Shown in pieces: positions 34,501 through 46,480 of a DNA stretch of 64,000 nt (within the stretch, counting starts at the first letter, position 1; every line of letters starts with the position of its first letter). The translations under genes were made by a program, and so were the position numbers. Source of the DNA: Delphinapterus leucas (Eukaryota; Chordata; Mammalia; Artiodactyla; Monodontidae). The stretch spans positions 2,444,384 to 2,508,383 of the forward strand of contig NW_022098037.1 of NCBI RefSeq assembly GCF_002288925.2, written 5' to 3'. The notes below the pieces were generated by a model that was not told the DNA's origin, did no database searches, and saw nothing but the letters and a program-made list of their open reading frames with translations.

Positions 34501-35214
34501 AAACTGAAGTTTTTTCATTCCCTGCATAGTGAAGATTTTGAAAGATCCTACTGCTCTGAAGTCAGATTTTATAAAGTACAAGCAGATTGTTTTTGAACTG
34601 AATGTTCAAGCTCTGCTGTCAGAGTTGACAAGTTCCTGAATTCAATTTTCAAACTAAAACTTAGAAAACCAAGGGAGACACTGTGTCTCCTCAGTAGCTT
34701 ATCAAAAGAAGTGCGGTGGCAGGCTCCACTGCTGTCTCGGCCGGCCAGGTTGTCGGGGAGGGAAGAGGTAGGCGGCACCCCATCGCATCATCTTTGCTCC
34801 CTCTGGTACCCGATGCATTTTTGATATGGGCTGGATAGGAAGGGCCCCAGCTGCTCAGGCTTGCTTAGATTGGACAACGATGACAGGCCACCCAGCTCTT
34901 TCCTCCAAGAATGGGGAGAGCTTTAGCATTTTTAGAGAAGTTTCAGGCACCAGTGATCTTTGCTCAGGACTTATTGGTCTTCATGGTTGGCAGAAAAAGG
35001 ATTAAGAAGCATCAATATTAGCACACTAGTTGTTGCTTTACAAGAACAGTGTAAAGCTGTGTAAAATTCTAGGCACAGCCACCACCAGCCCTCTCCTCTT
35101 TCTTCCTTTTGGGATAAAAATTAGCTAGTTATGGCTTGTGAGTTTTCAAAATCTTCTTTATGCATGTAGATGATACAAGGTTGTCCCTAAAAGAAGATGG
35201 TATTTTGCAACTAA
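31584..35214. other. Repeat-poor unassigned DNA
   Basis: No interspersed repeat recognised. Contains a TG-rich microsatellite at 33016-33058 and short frames (for example 33690-33986 plus, 34252-34581 minus) without family resemblance. Confidence 0.45.
33016..33058. repeat. Imperfect (TG)n microsatellite
   Basis: Interrupted TG runs (gtgtgtgtttctatatgtgt ...). Confidence 0.85.
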
Positions 35215-35445
35215 CTACTATAGTAATATAGGTAAGTATTAATACTTACAATGTGCCATATACTGCCTTAGAGCCCATTTAAATTTCATAACAACCCATG
35301 AAGCAAATTACATCATCACCATTGCACAGATGGGGAGAGCGAGGCTCACAGCATTTATTCAGGATTTCCCAACTAGTAAGGAGAAGAGCTGGGATTCAGA
35401 TCCAGCTCTAACTCCTAACCTTGCCCTCTTAACATTTTATGTAAA
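35215..35445 (-). mobile_element. MIR SINE, antisense
   Basis: 'atttcataacaacccatgaa', 'attgcacagatggggagagc' and 'aagagctgggattcagatcc' follow MIR in antisense order. Confidence 0.85.
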
Positions 35446-35934
35446 ACTGCCTCCAGAGCAGTGACAATGATGAGCTCAGTGGTAGAATTTCTTCCTACAG
35501 ATTCAACAGTAAACAAATATCATGACCTTTTGAATACTCTTCAGGTTGTGTGATTCTATTAAGTCTTAAATTTTCACAGGCTTTTATTTTGTATCCATTT
35601 GGTCCTTGAAAATTCAGATTTATTAGTTGCTATATTTTGTTTTTATTCCTGTAACTGTTATAACACCTTATTAAATTGAAATCTTACTACCTGGAGCTCT
35701 CAATTAGCCAGATGTTTTCTTTCTTTCTTGTACTCCACTTTTAGAAGGAAGAAGAAAACCACAGAAAACTAAGCTCATATCAGAATTTCTTTTAAAGGTT
35801 AAATATGTCCTATGGTCCTATGCCTTTTAGATGTTACTCCTGACATCTAACTATGTTAGATGTTAAAATGTGAGTATATCTCTTTATGATTTTGAAATGC
35901 TTAATCAACAGCAAAGTCTGCTAAAAATATTATG

Positions 35935-36380
35935 GGGGTTGTATTAGTAAGGTTAAGCTAAGGGCTGTAACAAAGAGTCCCTGCATCCTAATAGCTTATC
36001 ATAATAAAAGATGATGTTTCGTCCACCTCACAATGCAGTGGGAATCAGCAGTGGTGGTGGGGAGGGGTGGCTGCTGGGCTCCATACACTCATTCAGATAA
36101 CCTGGACCCTATCTTGTGGCTCTGATATTCCTCTAGAATCTCACAGTTTTCCACTGAACCTAAAGAACCTAACTGGCAAACAAAGGAAGACAGCCAACCT
36201 GGAAGATTTTCTGGGAAGCTATTAGGGGCCAGGATTGAAAGTGGTACACAGTTCTGCCCACATTCCAATGGCATGACCCCACCTAACTGCAAGGGAGGCT
36301 GGGAAATACAGTCCAGCTCTGTGCCCAGGAAGGAAAGGAAATAGGGTTTGGTATCCACCTAGCATGGTCTCTGTCACAGC
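35935..36380 (+). repeat. Old interspersed repeat of a family I cannot name, copy 1
   Basis: Shares ordered blocks with 42660-43320: a start with AGTA..G..(A)GC.AAG/AAC text, 'catacactcattcagataac', 'tctgcccacattccaatggc', 'caagggaggctgggaaatac'. These blocks are familiar from a common old mammalian repeat, perhaps LTR-derived. No coding capacity. Confidence 0.5.
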
Positions 36381-36448
36381 AATGAAATAAAATTCTGAGA
36401 TTTTTATGGCTTTTCTGATATTACAAAACGTCTGATTATTATCTAGAT

Positions 36449-36631
36449 TAGTGGTTTCCAAAACTTGGGTCATTAAAAAATATCTCTGGAATGTAACTTA
36501 GACCCACACAAGATCAGAATGGGAGTGGGGACTGTGGGTAGAAGCGGACCAGGAATCTGCATTTTTCAGAAGCTCTCCAGGTGATTTGGATACAGCCACA
36601 CTGGCGCCAGTTTGGTGTTTGGGAATCACTG
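36449..36631. mobile_element. MER5A-like hAT-Charlie element
   Basis: Termini 'tagtggtttccaaaacttgg' and 'gtttgggaatcactg' are inverted. The interior has 'ggaatctgcatttttcagaa' and 'gctctccaggtgatttgg'. Flanked by near-identical 8-mers atctagat (36441-36448) and gtctagat (36632-36639). Confidence 0.88.
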
Positions 36632-37079
36632 GTCTAGATAATGCACTTGGTAAGGAAGGAATATAGATTAATTCATTTCAGGAAGAGTTTTAGCAAAGAA
36701 GACAGGGAGAAAAAAAGTGATCTTTAGTCACTTGATAAATGAGCCTAAACCCCTATTCATACCGATCACTGTAACTAGTCAAGACTTCAGGCGTATTCTG
36801 TGGCCAGTTGTTTTGAAAGTCCACAGAGTGCTTCATAGATAATAGTTTCATTTCCCAGGGAAATGCCCCATAGAGGAGGAGAGCCGTCCTGGATATTGCA
36901 GACACTGACTACATATATTTTATTATAATTATTTAAAAAATTCTCCATGTCCCATTTCAGCCTTTTTCGTCCTCCTAGCAAGCACAATTATAGATTCCTA
37001 GTTACCTAAACTACCCCAGTAGATGTGAAGGCAATTGCGATAGTAAAACAGTTTTCTAAATTGAACAGTCATTGTTTTC

Positions 37080-37409
37080 TTTTTTTATAAATTTATTTGT
37101 TTATTTATTTTTGGTTGCTTTGGGTCTTCATTGCTGCGCACAGGCCCTCTCTTGTTGCGGCAAGCGGGGGCTACTCCATTGCTGTACACGGGCTTCTCAT
37201 TGCGGTGGCTTCTCTTGTTGCGGAACAGGCTCTAGGTGCGTGGGCTTCAGTAGTTGTGGCTCGCAGGCTCTAGAGCACAGGTTCAGTAGTTGTGGCGCAC
37301 GGGCTTAGTTGCTCAGTGGCATGTGGGATCTTCCCGGACCAGGGTGCGAACCTGTGTGTGCTGCATTGGCAGGTGGATTCTTAACCACTGCGCCACCAGG
37401 GAGGTCCCC
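37080..37409 (-). mobile_element. Long CHR-type SINE, antisense
   Basis: T-rich tail with TTTAT units, 'tcattgctgcgcacaggccc', repeated 'agtagttgtggc' modules, an antisense B-box region 'gtgcgaacctgtgtgtgctg' and an end 'ccaccagggaggtccc'. Flanks 37066-37079 and 37410-37423 are similar (cagtcattg... / cagttattg...), a probable old target duplication. Confidence 0.95.
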
Positions 37410-37423
37410 CAGTTATTGGGTTT

Positions 37424-37969
37424 TAAAAATCAAATTGTGTTACTTGTCTTGGTCTTTAAGAGTATGTCTTTGCCAGTTTGTTTGTTTTTAACCCACATAT
37501 TCCTCACATGTCATCCTTCTGCTCCATTTGAATTTTTAATAGCATATGGCTTTTGAGGGATAAACGTAACCTCTTATAACCAATGAAAGTTGCAGGTTAA
37601 ATTGGTCTCATCAGTTTTGCAGGCCTGTTCTATGGTTGCTACCCCAAGTGAGAGTGGGAGTGCGCAGGGTCATATTTCAGGTTTACTCTTTTGTGTTGTT
37701 ATCAGGTTGGATTTATGAAAGATATTGGAAATTTATCACTTTTCTCTGTTATTCTAAAACCATAATTTTCTAGTCTCTTGGTTGCTTGTGAACATTTCTG
37801 ATAAAACACACAGCTCTCTGAACCTTTGTAACACGGATTTGTTTAAGATCTTAAATTATATATTGCTGTGATCCAAGCAGAGGATGAGAAACCTGTCTGC
37901 TGTATGTCCATATTAAGGGCAGCGTTGCAGACCATTCTGCACAGTTCTAATCATACTACTCTCTTAATT
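37424..37969. other. Unassigned DNA
   Basis: No recognised gene or repeat. Confidence 0.4.
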
Positions 37970-38430
37970 ATTCCACATTGCTCAGCTAATCGCCCCCACC
38001 TTCCTTAGCCTTGCTTTCAAGCACCCAGATCATCTGACCTCTGCCTAAAACTGCTTGTAAGCTTTCCAGTCATTTAACCTGTAGAGCCCTCACCCCAAAT
38101 CTTTACCCTGGCCACCTGGTTGAGTCATCATCCTCCAGAACGTCTTGAGTTTCTTTGCACCTAATATTTCCAAACCCCATCTCTTCCTAAATGAAATTCA
38201 GTCCAGTCTTTAAGATTCAGTTTGAAATGCCACAGACTCCGAAACCTTCCCTCTTCAACTGAACTATGACATACCACTTACCATGATATATCATTCCGTT
38301 TGAGATATGCCTGCTAGATTTTCTACTAGAGTGTAAGCTCCTGGAGATCAAAGATCCTGCTTTGTTCATCTCTTATTCCTTATGGTGCTTTAACCGTAGT
38401 GAGCATTTATTTAACCTTCATGATAAACAA
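37970..38430 (+). mobile_element. L2 LINE 3' part
   Basis: ORF2 end ('gcttgtaagctttccagtca') through 3' UTR ('gagtgtaagctcctggagat') to an end 'gtagtgagcatttatttaac'. Confidence 0.75.
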
Positions 38431-40050
38431 CATTTGGTTGAGAATTATGATGCAGAGTTGAAAACCCAACCTTTGACTATTAATTTAGAGCATGTCCCAA
38501 AGTGGAACAGTAATATAAGTTACTTTGGGAAAAAATATCTGGTTAAGTGTACATAGGTTGTTTTACTGCAGAGCTTTTCAGAGCATTTAATATGCTTATA
38601 GAATGTAATGTCCTAATGTGAATATCTAAGAGAGAATGTAGTAAGCATCATATTTCATATTCTTTTCACCACAGAGCTCTTTTTTTTGTGAAGCATATTG
38701 ACAAACCAGGGTTTTTGTAACTGACTTTGGGGACTGTTACTTGGAGTAATATTCTGCATTTTTATAGTACCCTTTGTTATCAAAAGTACTTTCACCGTTA
38801 AAGTCATCCTTGATTTTGCTAAGTATCACTGACTGCTCATAAGAAAACAAAAATAATGTTTTCTAGTTTGCACTTCTAAACATAATTATTTTGGCTGTTG
38901 TATGTATGTGTGTTTGTAAACTGCAAGAATTCCTCAAATATGCTGTTTGCTTTAGCTAAGAGGGAGATAAATGTATATATTTCAGGAAAAATCCTGGTGA
39001 TCTAAATGAAACCTTTAATAATGAAGACATGCAGCTGAGAGTCATTCCTTTGTCAAACGTCTTTGAAGAGATATGCAAAGGTCTTTGTCTTAATAGTAAT
39101 TTTCCTGAAGGTCACCCACATTCAGACTATTTATGTAAATTTCCACTAATTCAAGCTTTATTGAATTATTTGCTGAATGTAAAGTCAGTGCTCAGGGTTT
39201 TTTTTTTTTCCTTTTGCCATTATTGATTTATCTGTTCTACCCATTCTTTCTGTGGACACAGATTTAAGAAAAAAATCAGGTCATTGTGTGTTTATATTTC
39301 TCTCCTTTAAATGAGGTATATTACATCAACAATCATTTGTCAGGGCTGTAATTGCAAATACAGTGGAAGAGATCAAATTTCAGAGCAAGAGGAGTTAAAG
39401 GATCCTCTTAAACGTTGAAGTTAAACCTATGATTTTTTATGAACTTTGGGGCGCCTAATTAAGCACTTAGTAACAAGCAGGAGTTTCCAAATGTCAACTG
39501 TATAATTATGAAATACACAGTGGTTTTTCCAATAAACTTCTATGCTGTTCCCTGTTACCTCTTGATGGGCCCAAACAAAGTCTTCTGGTGAAGAGTACAA
39601 AATTTGGATGGATTTCCACTGCTGATGGCAAGAAATCTTGTCTTCTGAAACATAACTACAAAATACTTAGGGTAAAAGTAAGTTTGAACCTATTAAATAT
39701 ATGGATGGGTATTAATTTCATCTCTCAAACCATATATTATAAAGAAATTCCATTTTATTCCTTTTTGTATCTTTATTTTGCTCACTTCAGACTCTCTTGC
39801 TGTTGAGCTTCACCACCACTATTTCCCTCTGGTTTCAGAATTCAAAAAAGTTATTTTTTTAAACTGAAAAGTGAATTAAATTTAGTGGGGGTGAGGAGTT
39901 GGAGGCTATAACACAAGTCAAACTATTTAATTGAGTGGAAAGTCTCCTATATTATTGCAGATGAAGGAAATCATTTTTAAGCCTGCCTCCAACATTTACC
40001 CTTGGTGTTTCTGTATAGATAGTCAGTGTTTGACAAATTCCCATGGGTTT
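38431..40050. other. Unassigned AT-rich DNA
   Basis: No interspersed repeat recognised over 1.6 kb. Short frames (38362-38556, 39029-39226, 39588-39806) lack family resemblance. Confidence 0.4.
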
Positions 40051-40052
40051 TA

Positions 40053-42425
40053 GCCAATCAAATATTAGGGCCTAACATTGTTCTCAATGGTGAAAAACTG
40101 AAAGCATTTCCTCTAAGATCAGGAACAAGACAAGGGTGCCCACTCTCACCACTGTTATTCAACATAGTTTTGGAAATTTTAGCCACGGCAATCAGAGAAG
40201 AAAAAGAAATAAAAGGAGTCCAAATCAGAAAAGAAGTAAAGCTGTCACTGTTTGCCGATGACATGATACTATACATAGAAAACCCGAAATATGCTACCAG
40301 AAAACTACTAGAGCTAATCAATGAATTTGGTAAAGTAGGAGGATACAAAATTAATGCATAGAAATCTCTTGCATTCCTATACACTAACAATGAAAAATCA
40401 AAAGAGAAATTAAGGAAACACTCCCATTTACCATTGCAACAAAAAGAATAAAATACCTAGGAATAAACCTACCTAAGGAGACAAAAGACCTGTATGCAGA
40501 AAACTATAAGACACTGATGAAAGAAATTAAAGATGATACAAATAGACGGAGAGATATACCATGTTCTTGGATTGGAAGAATCAATATTGTGAAAATGACT
40601 ATACTACCCAAAGCAATCTACAGATTCAGTGCAATCCCTATCAAACTACCAGTGACATTTTTCACAGAACTAGAACAAAAATTTTTACAGTCTGTACAGA
40701 AACACAAAAGACCCTGAATAGCCAAAGCAATCTTGAGAAAGAGAAACGGAGCCGGAGGAATCAGGCTCCCTGACTTCAGACTATACTACAAAGCTACAGT
40801 AATCAAGACAGTATGGTATTGGCACAAAAACAGAAATATACATCAATGGAACAGGATCGAAAGCCCATAGATAAACCCATGTACATATGGTCACCTTATC
40901 TTTGACAAAGGAGGTAAGAATATACAATGGAGACCAGACAGCCTCTTCAATAAGTGGTGCTAGGAAAACTGGACAGCTACATGTAAAAGAATGAATTAGA
41001 ACACTTCCTAACAGCATACACAAAAATAAACTCAAAATGGATTAAAGACCTAAATGTAAGGCCAGACACTATAAAACTCTTAGAGGAAAACATGAGCAAA
41101 ACACTCTATGACATAAATCACAGCAAGATCCTTTTTGACCCACCTCCTACTGTAATGGAAATAAAATAAAAAATAAACAAATGGGACCTAATGAAACTAA
41201 AATCTTTTGCACAGCAAAGGAGACCATAAACAAGACCAAAAGACAACTCTCAGAATGGGAGAAAAATATTTGCAAATAAAGCAACTGACAAAGGATTAAC
41301 TCTATATTATACAAGCAGCTCATGCAGCTCAATATCGAAAAAACAACCAAATCCAAAAATGTGCAGAAGACCTAAACAGAAATTTCTTCAAAGTAGACAT
41401 ACAGATTGCCAACCAACACATGAAAAGATGCTCAGCATCACTAATTATTAGAGAAATGCAAATCAAAACCACAATGAGGTATCACCTCACACCAGTCAGA
41501 ATAACCATCATCAGAAAATCTGGAAACAGTAAATGCTGGAGAGGGTGTGATGAAAAGGGAACCCTCTTGCACTGGTGGGAATGTAAATTGATACAGCCAC
41601 TATGGAGAACAGTATGGAGGTTCCTTAAAAAACTAAATGTAGAACTACCATATAACCCAGCAATCCACTACTGGGCATATACCTTGAGAAAACCATAATT
41701 CAAAAAGACACATGTGCCACCATGTTCATTGCAGCACTGTTTACTACAGTCAGGACATGGAAGCAACCTAAGTGTCCATCGACAGATGAATGGATAAAGA
41801 AGATGTGGCACATATATACAATGGAATATTACTCCACCATAAAAAGGAAAGAAACTGAGTTATTTGTAATGAGGTGGTTGGACCTAGAGTCTGTCACACA
41901 GTCAATTAAGTCAGAAAGAGAAAAACAAATACCGTATGCCAATGCACATATGTGGAATCTGAAAAAACGGTACTGATGAACCTAGTGGCAGTGCAGGAAT
42001 AAAGACGCAGACGTAGAGAATGGACTTGAGGATATGGGGGGTGGGGGAGCTGGGATGAAGTGAGAGAGTACTACTGACATATATACACTACCAAATGTAA
42101 AATAGATAGCTAGTGGGAAGCAGCCGCATAGCACAGGGAGATCAGCTCGATGCTTTGTGACCGCCTAGAGGGGTGGGATGGGGAGGGTGGGAGGGAGACG
42201 CAAGAGGGAGGTGATATGGGGATATATGTATATGTATAACTGATTCACTTTGTTGTACAGCAGAAACTTACACAACATTGTAATGCAATTATACTCCAAT
42301 GAAGATATAAAAAAAATATATTTGGACCTATTATGTGCTAGGGAGAGTGGCAGAGACAAAGAAAATAAAAGTTCTTATCTCTGCCTTTGGGAAGTTTAAA
42401 AGATTATTGAGGAGGCAGAGTGTTT
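40053..42425 (-). mobile_element. L2 LINE 3' end, antisense, split by L1
   Basis: 'caatcaaatattagggccta' before the L1 and 'ttatgtgctagggagagtgg' after it join into an antisense L2 terminus. The right piece extends to about 42425 ('aagattattgaggaggcaga'). Confidence 0.55.
40068..42317 (+). mobile_element. 5'-truncated L1, 2.25 kb, cetartiodactyl type
   Basis: The longest element here. It starts inside the ORF2 reverse transcriptase. A frame at 40026-40361 carries the FADD catalytic motif (40251-40262) and hits a stop at 40359. Further blocks resemble the ORF2 C-terminus, including the cysteine-rich region at 41420-41698, where one expected Cys is absent (HWWEC where L1 usually has HCWWEC). 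The 3' UTR has a G-rich run (42030-42056) and ends 'tactccaatgaagatata' plus A tail. Flanks atattagggccta (40062-40074) and atatttggaccta (42318-42330) match at 11 of 13. Many stops: inactive. Confidence 0.97.
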
Positions 42426-42548
42426 GCAAAGTAGAAGTAATTAGCAGTATTTATGATGAAATATTTTTTGTCATTCGTTATACAAGTAATACATAATTAA
42501 TTAGAAATATAATGCACATATGGTTTATTTTTCTCTCAGACAAATAGA

Positions 42549-42574
42549 GAGGTAGGTAGGTAGGTAGATAGATA
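42549..42574. repeat. (GGTA)n(GATA)n microsatellite
   Basis: Four GGTA-type units pass into GATA units. Confidence 0.93.
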
Positions 42575-42659
42575 TCAAGAGATCGATCATTCTAGTTCTT
42601 TTCTTTTAACAACCTTCATATCACCCCACTTTTATTTATTCATTTCTTTCATACTAGGC

Positions 42660-43320
42660 ATTTGCAATGTCTTCCAGCTTGGCTGCGTTCAGTAGAGAAA
42701 CCTAAATAACAGTGGTTCAAACAAGGTAGAAGTTTATTTCTCTCTCATGAAAAACAAGGCCAGAGGTAGGCAGCATAGGGATACTCCATGATGCTGCTAG
42801 CTACCCAGATTCTTGCCAGTTTACTGCCCTGGCATGTCCTTGCCCTCTGGTCCAATATAGCTGCTGGAATTCCAGAATCACATCTGAATTCCAGGCAGTG
42901 GGACTGAGGATATGGAGGAGGAAGATGTGCTTCTCTGTCACTGACCAAAATTTAGTCCTGTGGCCATGCCATAGTTAGCTTCAAGGAGGGCTGAGAAATG
43001 TGTTTTCTGTTTGTTTGTTTTTTAAAGCTGGGTGGCAATAGGCCCGGCTAAAGGTCAGTTTTCTTTTTTTTTTTTTTTTTTGCGGTACGCGGGCCTCTCA
43101 CTGCTGTGGCCTCTCCTGTTGCGGAGCACAGGCTCCGGACGCGCAGGCTCAGCGGCCATGGCTCACGGGCCCAGCCGCTCCACAGCATGTGGGATCTTCC
43201 CGGACTGGGGCATGAAGCCATGTCCCCTGCATCGGCAGCAGGACTCTCAACCACTGCGCCACCAGGGAAGCCCTAAAGGTCAGTTTTTATAATAAAAAGA
43301 AGGGTAGAAGGGATTTGGGA
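42660..43320 (+). repeat. Old interspersed repeat of a family I cannot name, copy 2
   Basis: Shares the layout of 35935-36380: 'agtttatttctctctcatga', 'ggtaggcagcatagggatac', 'ccatgccatagttagcttca', 'aaggagggctgagaaatgtg'. Split by the SINE at 43063-43273. The right flank continues for about 40 bases ('tttgggaggcagctggtagc'). Confidence 0.5.
43063..43273 (-). mobile_element. Young CHR-type SINE
   Basis: Antisense copy of the young cohort ('gcggtacgcgggcctctcac' ... 'ccagggaagccc') with an exact 14-base duplication 'taaaggtcagtttt' (43049-43062, 43274-43287). The antisense B-box region is altered ('gcatgaagccatgtcccc'). Confidence 0.97.
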
Positions 43321-43614
43321 GGCAGCTGGTAGCCTGTGCCACAGATTGTTCCCATGTGTTGCCATTACCAACAATGCAGAAATGAACATTCCTGAACACA
43401 TTCAGTCACATTGGTTCATGCCGGTAAGTGAAATGTGTTGTGAGTTACAGGGACAGAAAGCTCTAGAGGAAAGGCTTGGAGAAGGGTGAGACCATGGTGT
43501 GCTGGGTGGCTGGAGTGGCCATTGTCATGGAGGTGGATGTGAGCTTGGTCCTGATGGCTGGGTGAACTGAAGATGGGAGAACTAGGGGCATATCTGGGCC
43601 AGGGGAAAAGCATG
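43288..43614. other. Unassigned DNA
   Basis: Apart from the tail of the repeat above, no recognised gene or repeat. Confidence 0.4.
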
Positions 43615-43990
43615 CATTAATTCATTCGGTCTGTCATACAACCACTGTTTATTGAACACTTATTATGTGCCAGTTACTGGTCATACAGAGATGGGACCAG
43701 CATAGCCCCTGCCCTCATTGGAACTCACAAATAATTCATGCCACTTTGATCAGCAGAATGGATGCCTTTGGGATAGGCAGTGAAGCGACCTAGGCTGGAT
43801 AAGAAGGCTCAGGCCAACTAAAGAGAACTTGGAGGTCTATTTAAAGACATTAATCCTGATTTTTAGCCAGTGGGGAGACACTGAAATTTTCGATCAGAGG
43901 AGTGATCTGATCTAAGTTGTATTTGAGGAAAGCCTGACACGCACAGGTTAACTGAAGGAGCGCAAGAAGACTTGAAGCTAGTGCTGTTAC
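43615..43990 (-). mobile_element. L2 LINE fragment, antisense
   Basis: 'gtttattgaacacttattat', 'cccctgccctcattggaact', 'agccagtggggagacactga' and 'gaggagtgatctgatctaag' run in antisense L2 order. Confidence 0.75.
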
Positions 43991-44054
43991 TGAGCTTTCC
44001 CTGTGTGATGATGAGGGCCTGAGCTAGGGAGCTGGCCTGGAGGGGTGGGGAGTA

Positions 44055-44670
44055 CAGTGCAGTGGCTCAGGGCATGCTTTCTGGAGATATGTAGTCCGAG
44101 CTTTGGATCCTACCTCTGTCTCCTAGGAGTGGGCTGGGCGTGGTCCCTGTCTTAGCTCAGCCTTCCATAACAAACTATCATAGAATGGGTGGATTAGACA
44201 ACAGAAATCTATTTTCTGACAGTTTTGGAGGCTGTGAAGTACAAGATCAAGGTGCTGGCTGATTCGGTTCCTGGTGAGAGCTCTCTTCTTGGCCTGTAGA
44301 TGGGTGGATGCCTTCGTGTTGTGTCCTCACATCATAGAGAGAGAGAGAGCTCTGGTGTCTCTTCCTCTTCTTCCCAGGGGCACTAGCCCTTTGGATGAAG
44401 GCTTCATCCATATGACCTCATGTAGCCTATATCACCTCCTCACAGGCCCTATTTCCAACTGCAGTCACATTGAGGGTCAGGGCTTCAACATGTGAATTTA
44501 GGGGGACATAAATGTTCAATCCATAAGAATCCCCATAGCTGTCTGAACCACAATTTCTCATTAGCAAAATGGGGGAAATTCCATCAGCCCCTTTATAGGG
44601 TTGTCGTGAGGATTAAGTGAGGTGAGGTTTCTACTTAGCATGGTGTCTGGTACAAGGGAAGTATGCAAAA
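44055..44670 (+). mobile_element. MIR SINE split by a MaLR LTR
   Basis: Left piece 44055-44147 ('agtgcagtggctcagggcat'), right piece 44529-44670 ('caatttctcattagcaaaat', 'gggttgtcgtgaggattaag', 'gcatggtgtctggtacaag'). Confidence 0.8.
44148..44528 (-). mobile_element. MaLR-type solo LTR (MLT1-like), antisense
   Basis: 'cataacaaactatcatagaa', 'tacaagatcaaggtgctggc', 'gtcacattgagggtcaggg', 'ttcaatccataaga'. Bounded by gtccc (44143-44147) and atccc (44529-44533), a 5-base ERVL-style duplication inside the MIR. Confidence 0.88.
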
Positions 44671-45444
44671 CTGGAAACCAGAAGGGACAGGTGGGCCAGG
44701 CATTTCAATGGAAAAATTTTCAGACTTGGGGAAAGAATACAAAAGACAAGGGAGAGTCCGGGCACAGAGCTGACACTGAGGACCTAAGCCAGGGTGATGG
44801 GGAGAATGATGTCAATTGACAGTGATAGGAGAGTCTGGGAAGAGCCAGTTTTGGGGAAGAGATTGATGAATTTGATTTCAGGTCTGTTGCTTTTGTTGAG
44901 ATGGCTGGATATGCTAGTGGAAATTTCCAGGAGACAGTTGCGGTTTATTTACAAGAGAGGATATATGGCTGCTGACGACAGCTCCTGGGGGACACGAAAT
45001 TGGTAAGAGTCTGAAATTCAAGAGGAAAGAAACAGAGAATGCAAATGAACCTGCACAGACCCAGTAAACTGGAGGCCCTAGCCTCTGCAGGAGGAATTCG
45101 GTTTTGTAAACTTTTCTGGTGGAACAAATGAATAGTCTGAGGCAAACTTCAAACTGGGAGCTGAATTCTCCCAGATCATTCCCTCAGTTCTCCACTTTAC
45201 TTTGCAGATTGTAGACACAAGGAAGTGGTTCAGGGATCAAAGCCCTACAAACCTGCAAAAAGAAATTTACATCTTAAGCGTTCGGGTTGTGGATTTCATA
45301 TGAAGAGAGAAGTAACTTTCTCAGTAATAGGACAAAGTAGCTGGGAAATTTCTGAGCTAGGATATTGCCTCTAAACACTGCAGTCTCTGGCTGTCTGAAA
45401 AGTCCTTAGCACTTCAGGATCCAATTAAAAGGGAATTATTTTCC
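44671..45444. other. Unassigned DNA
   Basis: No recognised gene or repeat. Overlapping short plus frames (44622-44819, 44794-45006) have no family resemblance. Confidence 0.4.
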
Positions 45445-45560
45445 TATTCCACAGCTAAGGAAATGGATCAACAAAGAGGCTGAATGACTGTCTTAAAACC
45501 TGACAGATGTAACACGGCAGACAAGGGAATGGGATTTGGAAGGTTCCCCCTTTCTGAGAT
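45445..45560 (-). mobile_element. MIR SINE fragment, antisense (probable)
   Basis: 'ccacagctaaggaaatggat', 'aaagaggctgaatgactgtc' and 'aagggaatgggatttgga' loosely follow antisense MIR. Confidence 0.5.
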
Positions 45561-45869
45561 ACTGAGTTATTTTCTTCTTAGTGTGGCCTGTCAGTTCTCC
45601 CAAGCCATGAGTCAGTTGAGATCAACCTTTGATAGACTTAATGCCAGTAAATAATAAGCCCACCTTTGTCCAGTTGCAGGCAATGGAAAAGAGCAAGTAC
45701 ATAGAATTCATTGCACTTACTGTTGGCTTTTCATTTTCCATCTTTCATCCTCTACCCACACAATCCTTCACACTCCTCCAAATAAAAGTAAAATACTATT
45801 TTCCTCACTTTAATTTGCACCTGCTTAACTTTATTCTGCTGAAATAGTTCTTGCTAACATCCCTGATGT

Positions 45870-46480
45870 CTTTTAATCACCAGGTCCATTTAGACCTTTT
45901 TTAAAGTCCTTTTCTGGATTTTTCTGCTGTTTGCCACTACTTCATCAAAATCTCTGTGCCGTTAGTTTCCATGAAACCTCACTCTTCTGTTTGTCATGAC
46001 ACCTCACAGACTCTCCCTTCTTGGTTTTCTTCAGTTGATGCCGTACTGCTTACCAGTTAAATCCTGGCATCCTTTTTATCCTAAGCAAACACTTTTTCTC
46101 ATTCTGCACACTCTCCCACCTGGTTGATCCAGTCCATTCTCGTTATATCAACTGTCATCGATATGCCAGTGACTCCTGAATCTCATCTCTGGCCCAGATT
46201 CTTATCCCGGGCTTCAGACTTACATATCCAACTGGACAGCTTTATTCAGATGTCTTCTAAGCACCTAAAGATCAAAATATCTGAAACCAAGAGAGTCTTT
46301 TCTCCTCAAATTCTTTCTCCTTCTACCGCCTTCTCATCTATGAAATTTGAAGTCTCAGAACCAATGACAATCCCTTTCTCCATCAGCACTCTTGGTACCT
46401 ACATAGTAGTTAATTATTCACTAGCTAGTGCCATTGTTACTTATAATTCTCAAGCCTGGCATTTGGGGAAGATAAATATA
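45870..46480 (+). mobile_element. L2 LINE ORF2 fragment
   Basis: A plus frame of 127 codons (46124-46507) contains residues resembling the L2 ORF2 region before the C-terminus (a 'D.FIQMSSKHLKI..SETK' block followed by a proline/serine-rich stretch). Upstream text (45880-46120) also follows L2. Decayed. Confidence 0.7.

Noticed and set aside
40026..40361. 111-codon frame with a reverse-transcriptase motif, as a possible domesticated RT
   Set aside because: It is part of a 5'-truncated L1 with a stop inside ORF2 and many later stops; the first dozen codons are flanking DNA.
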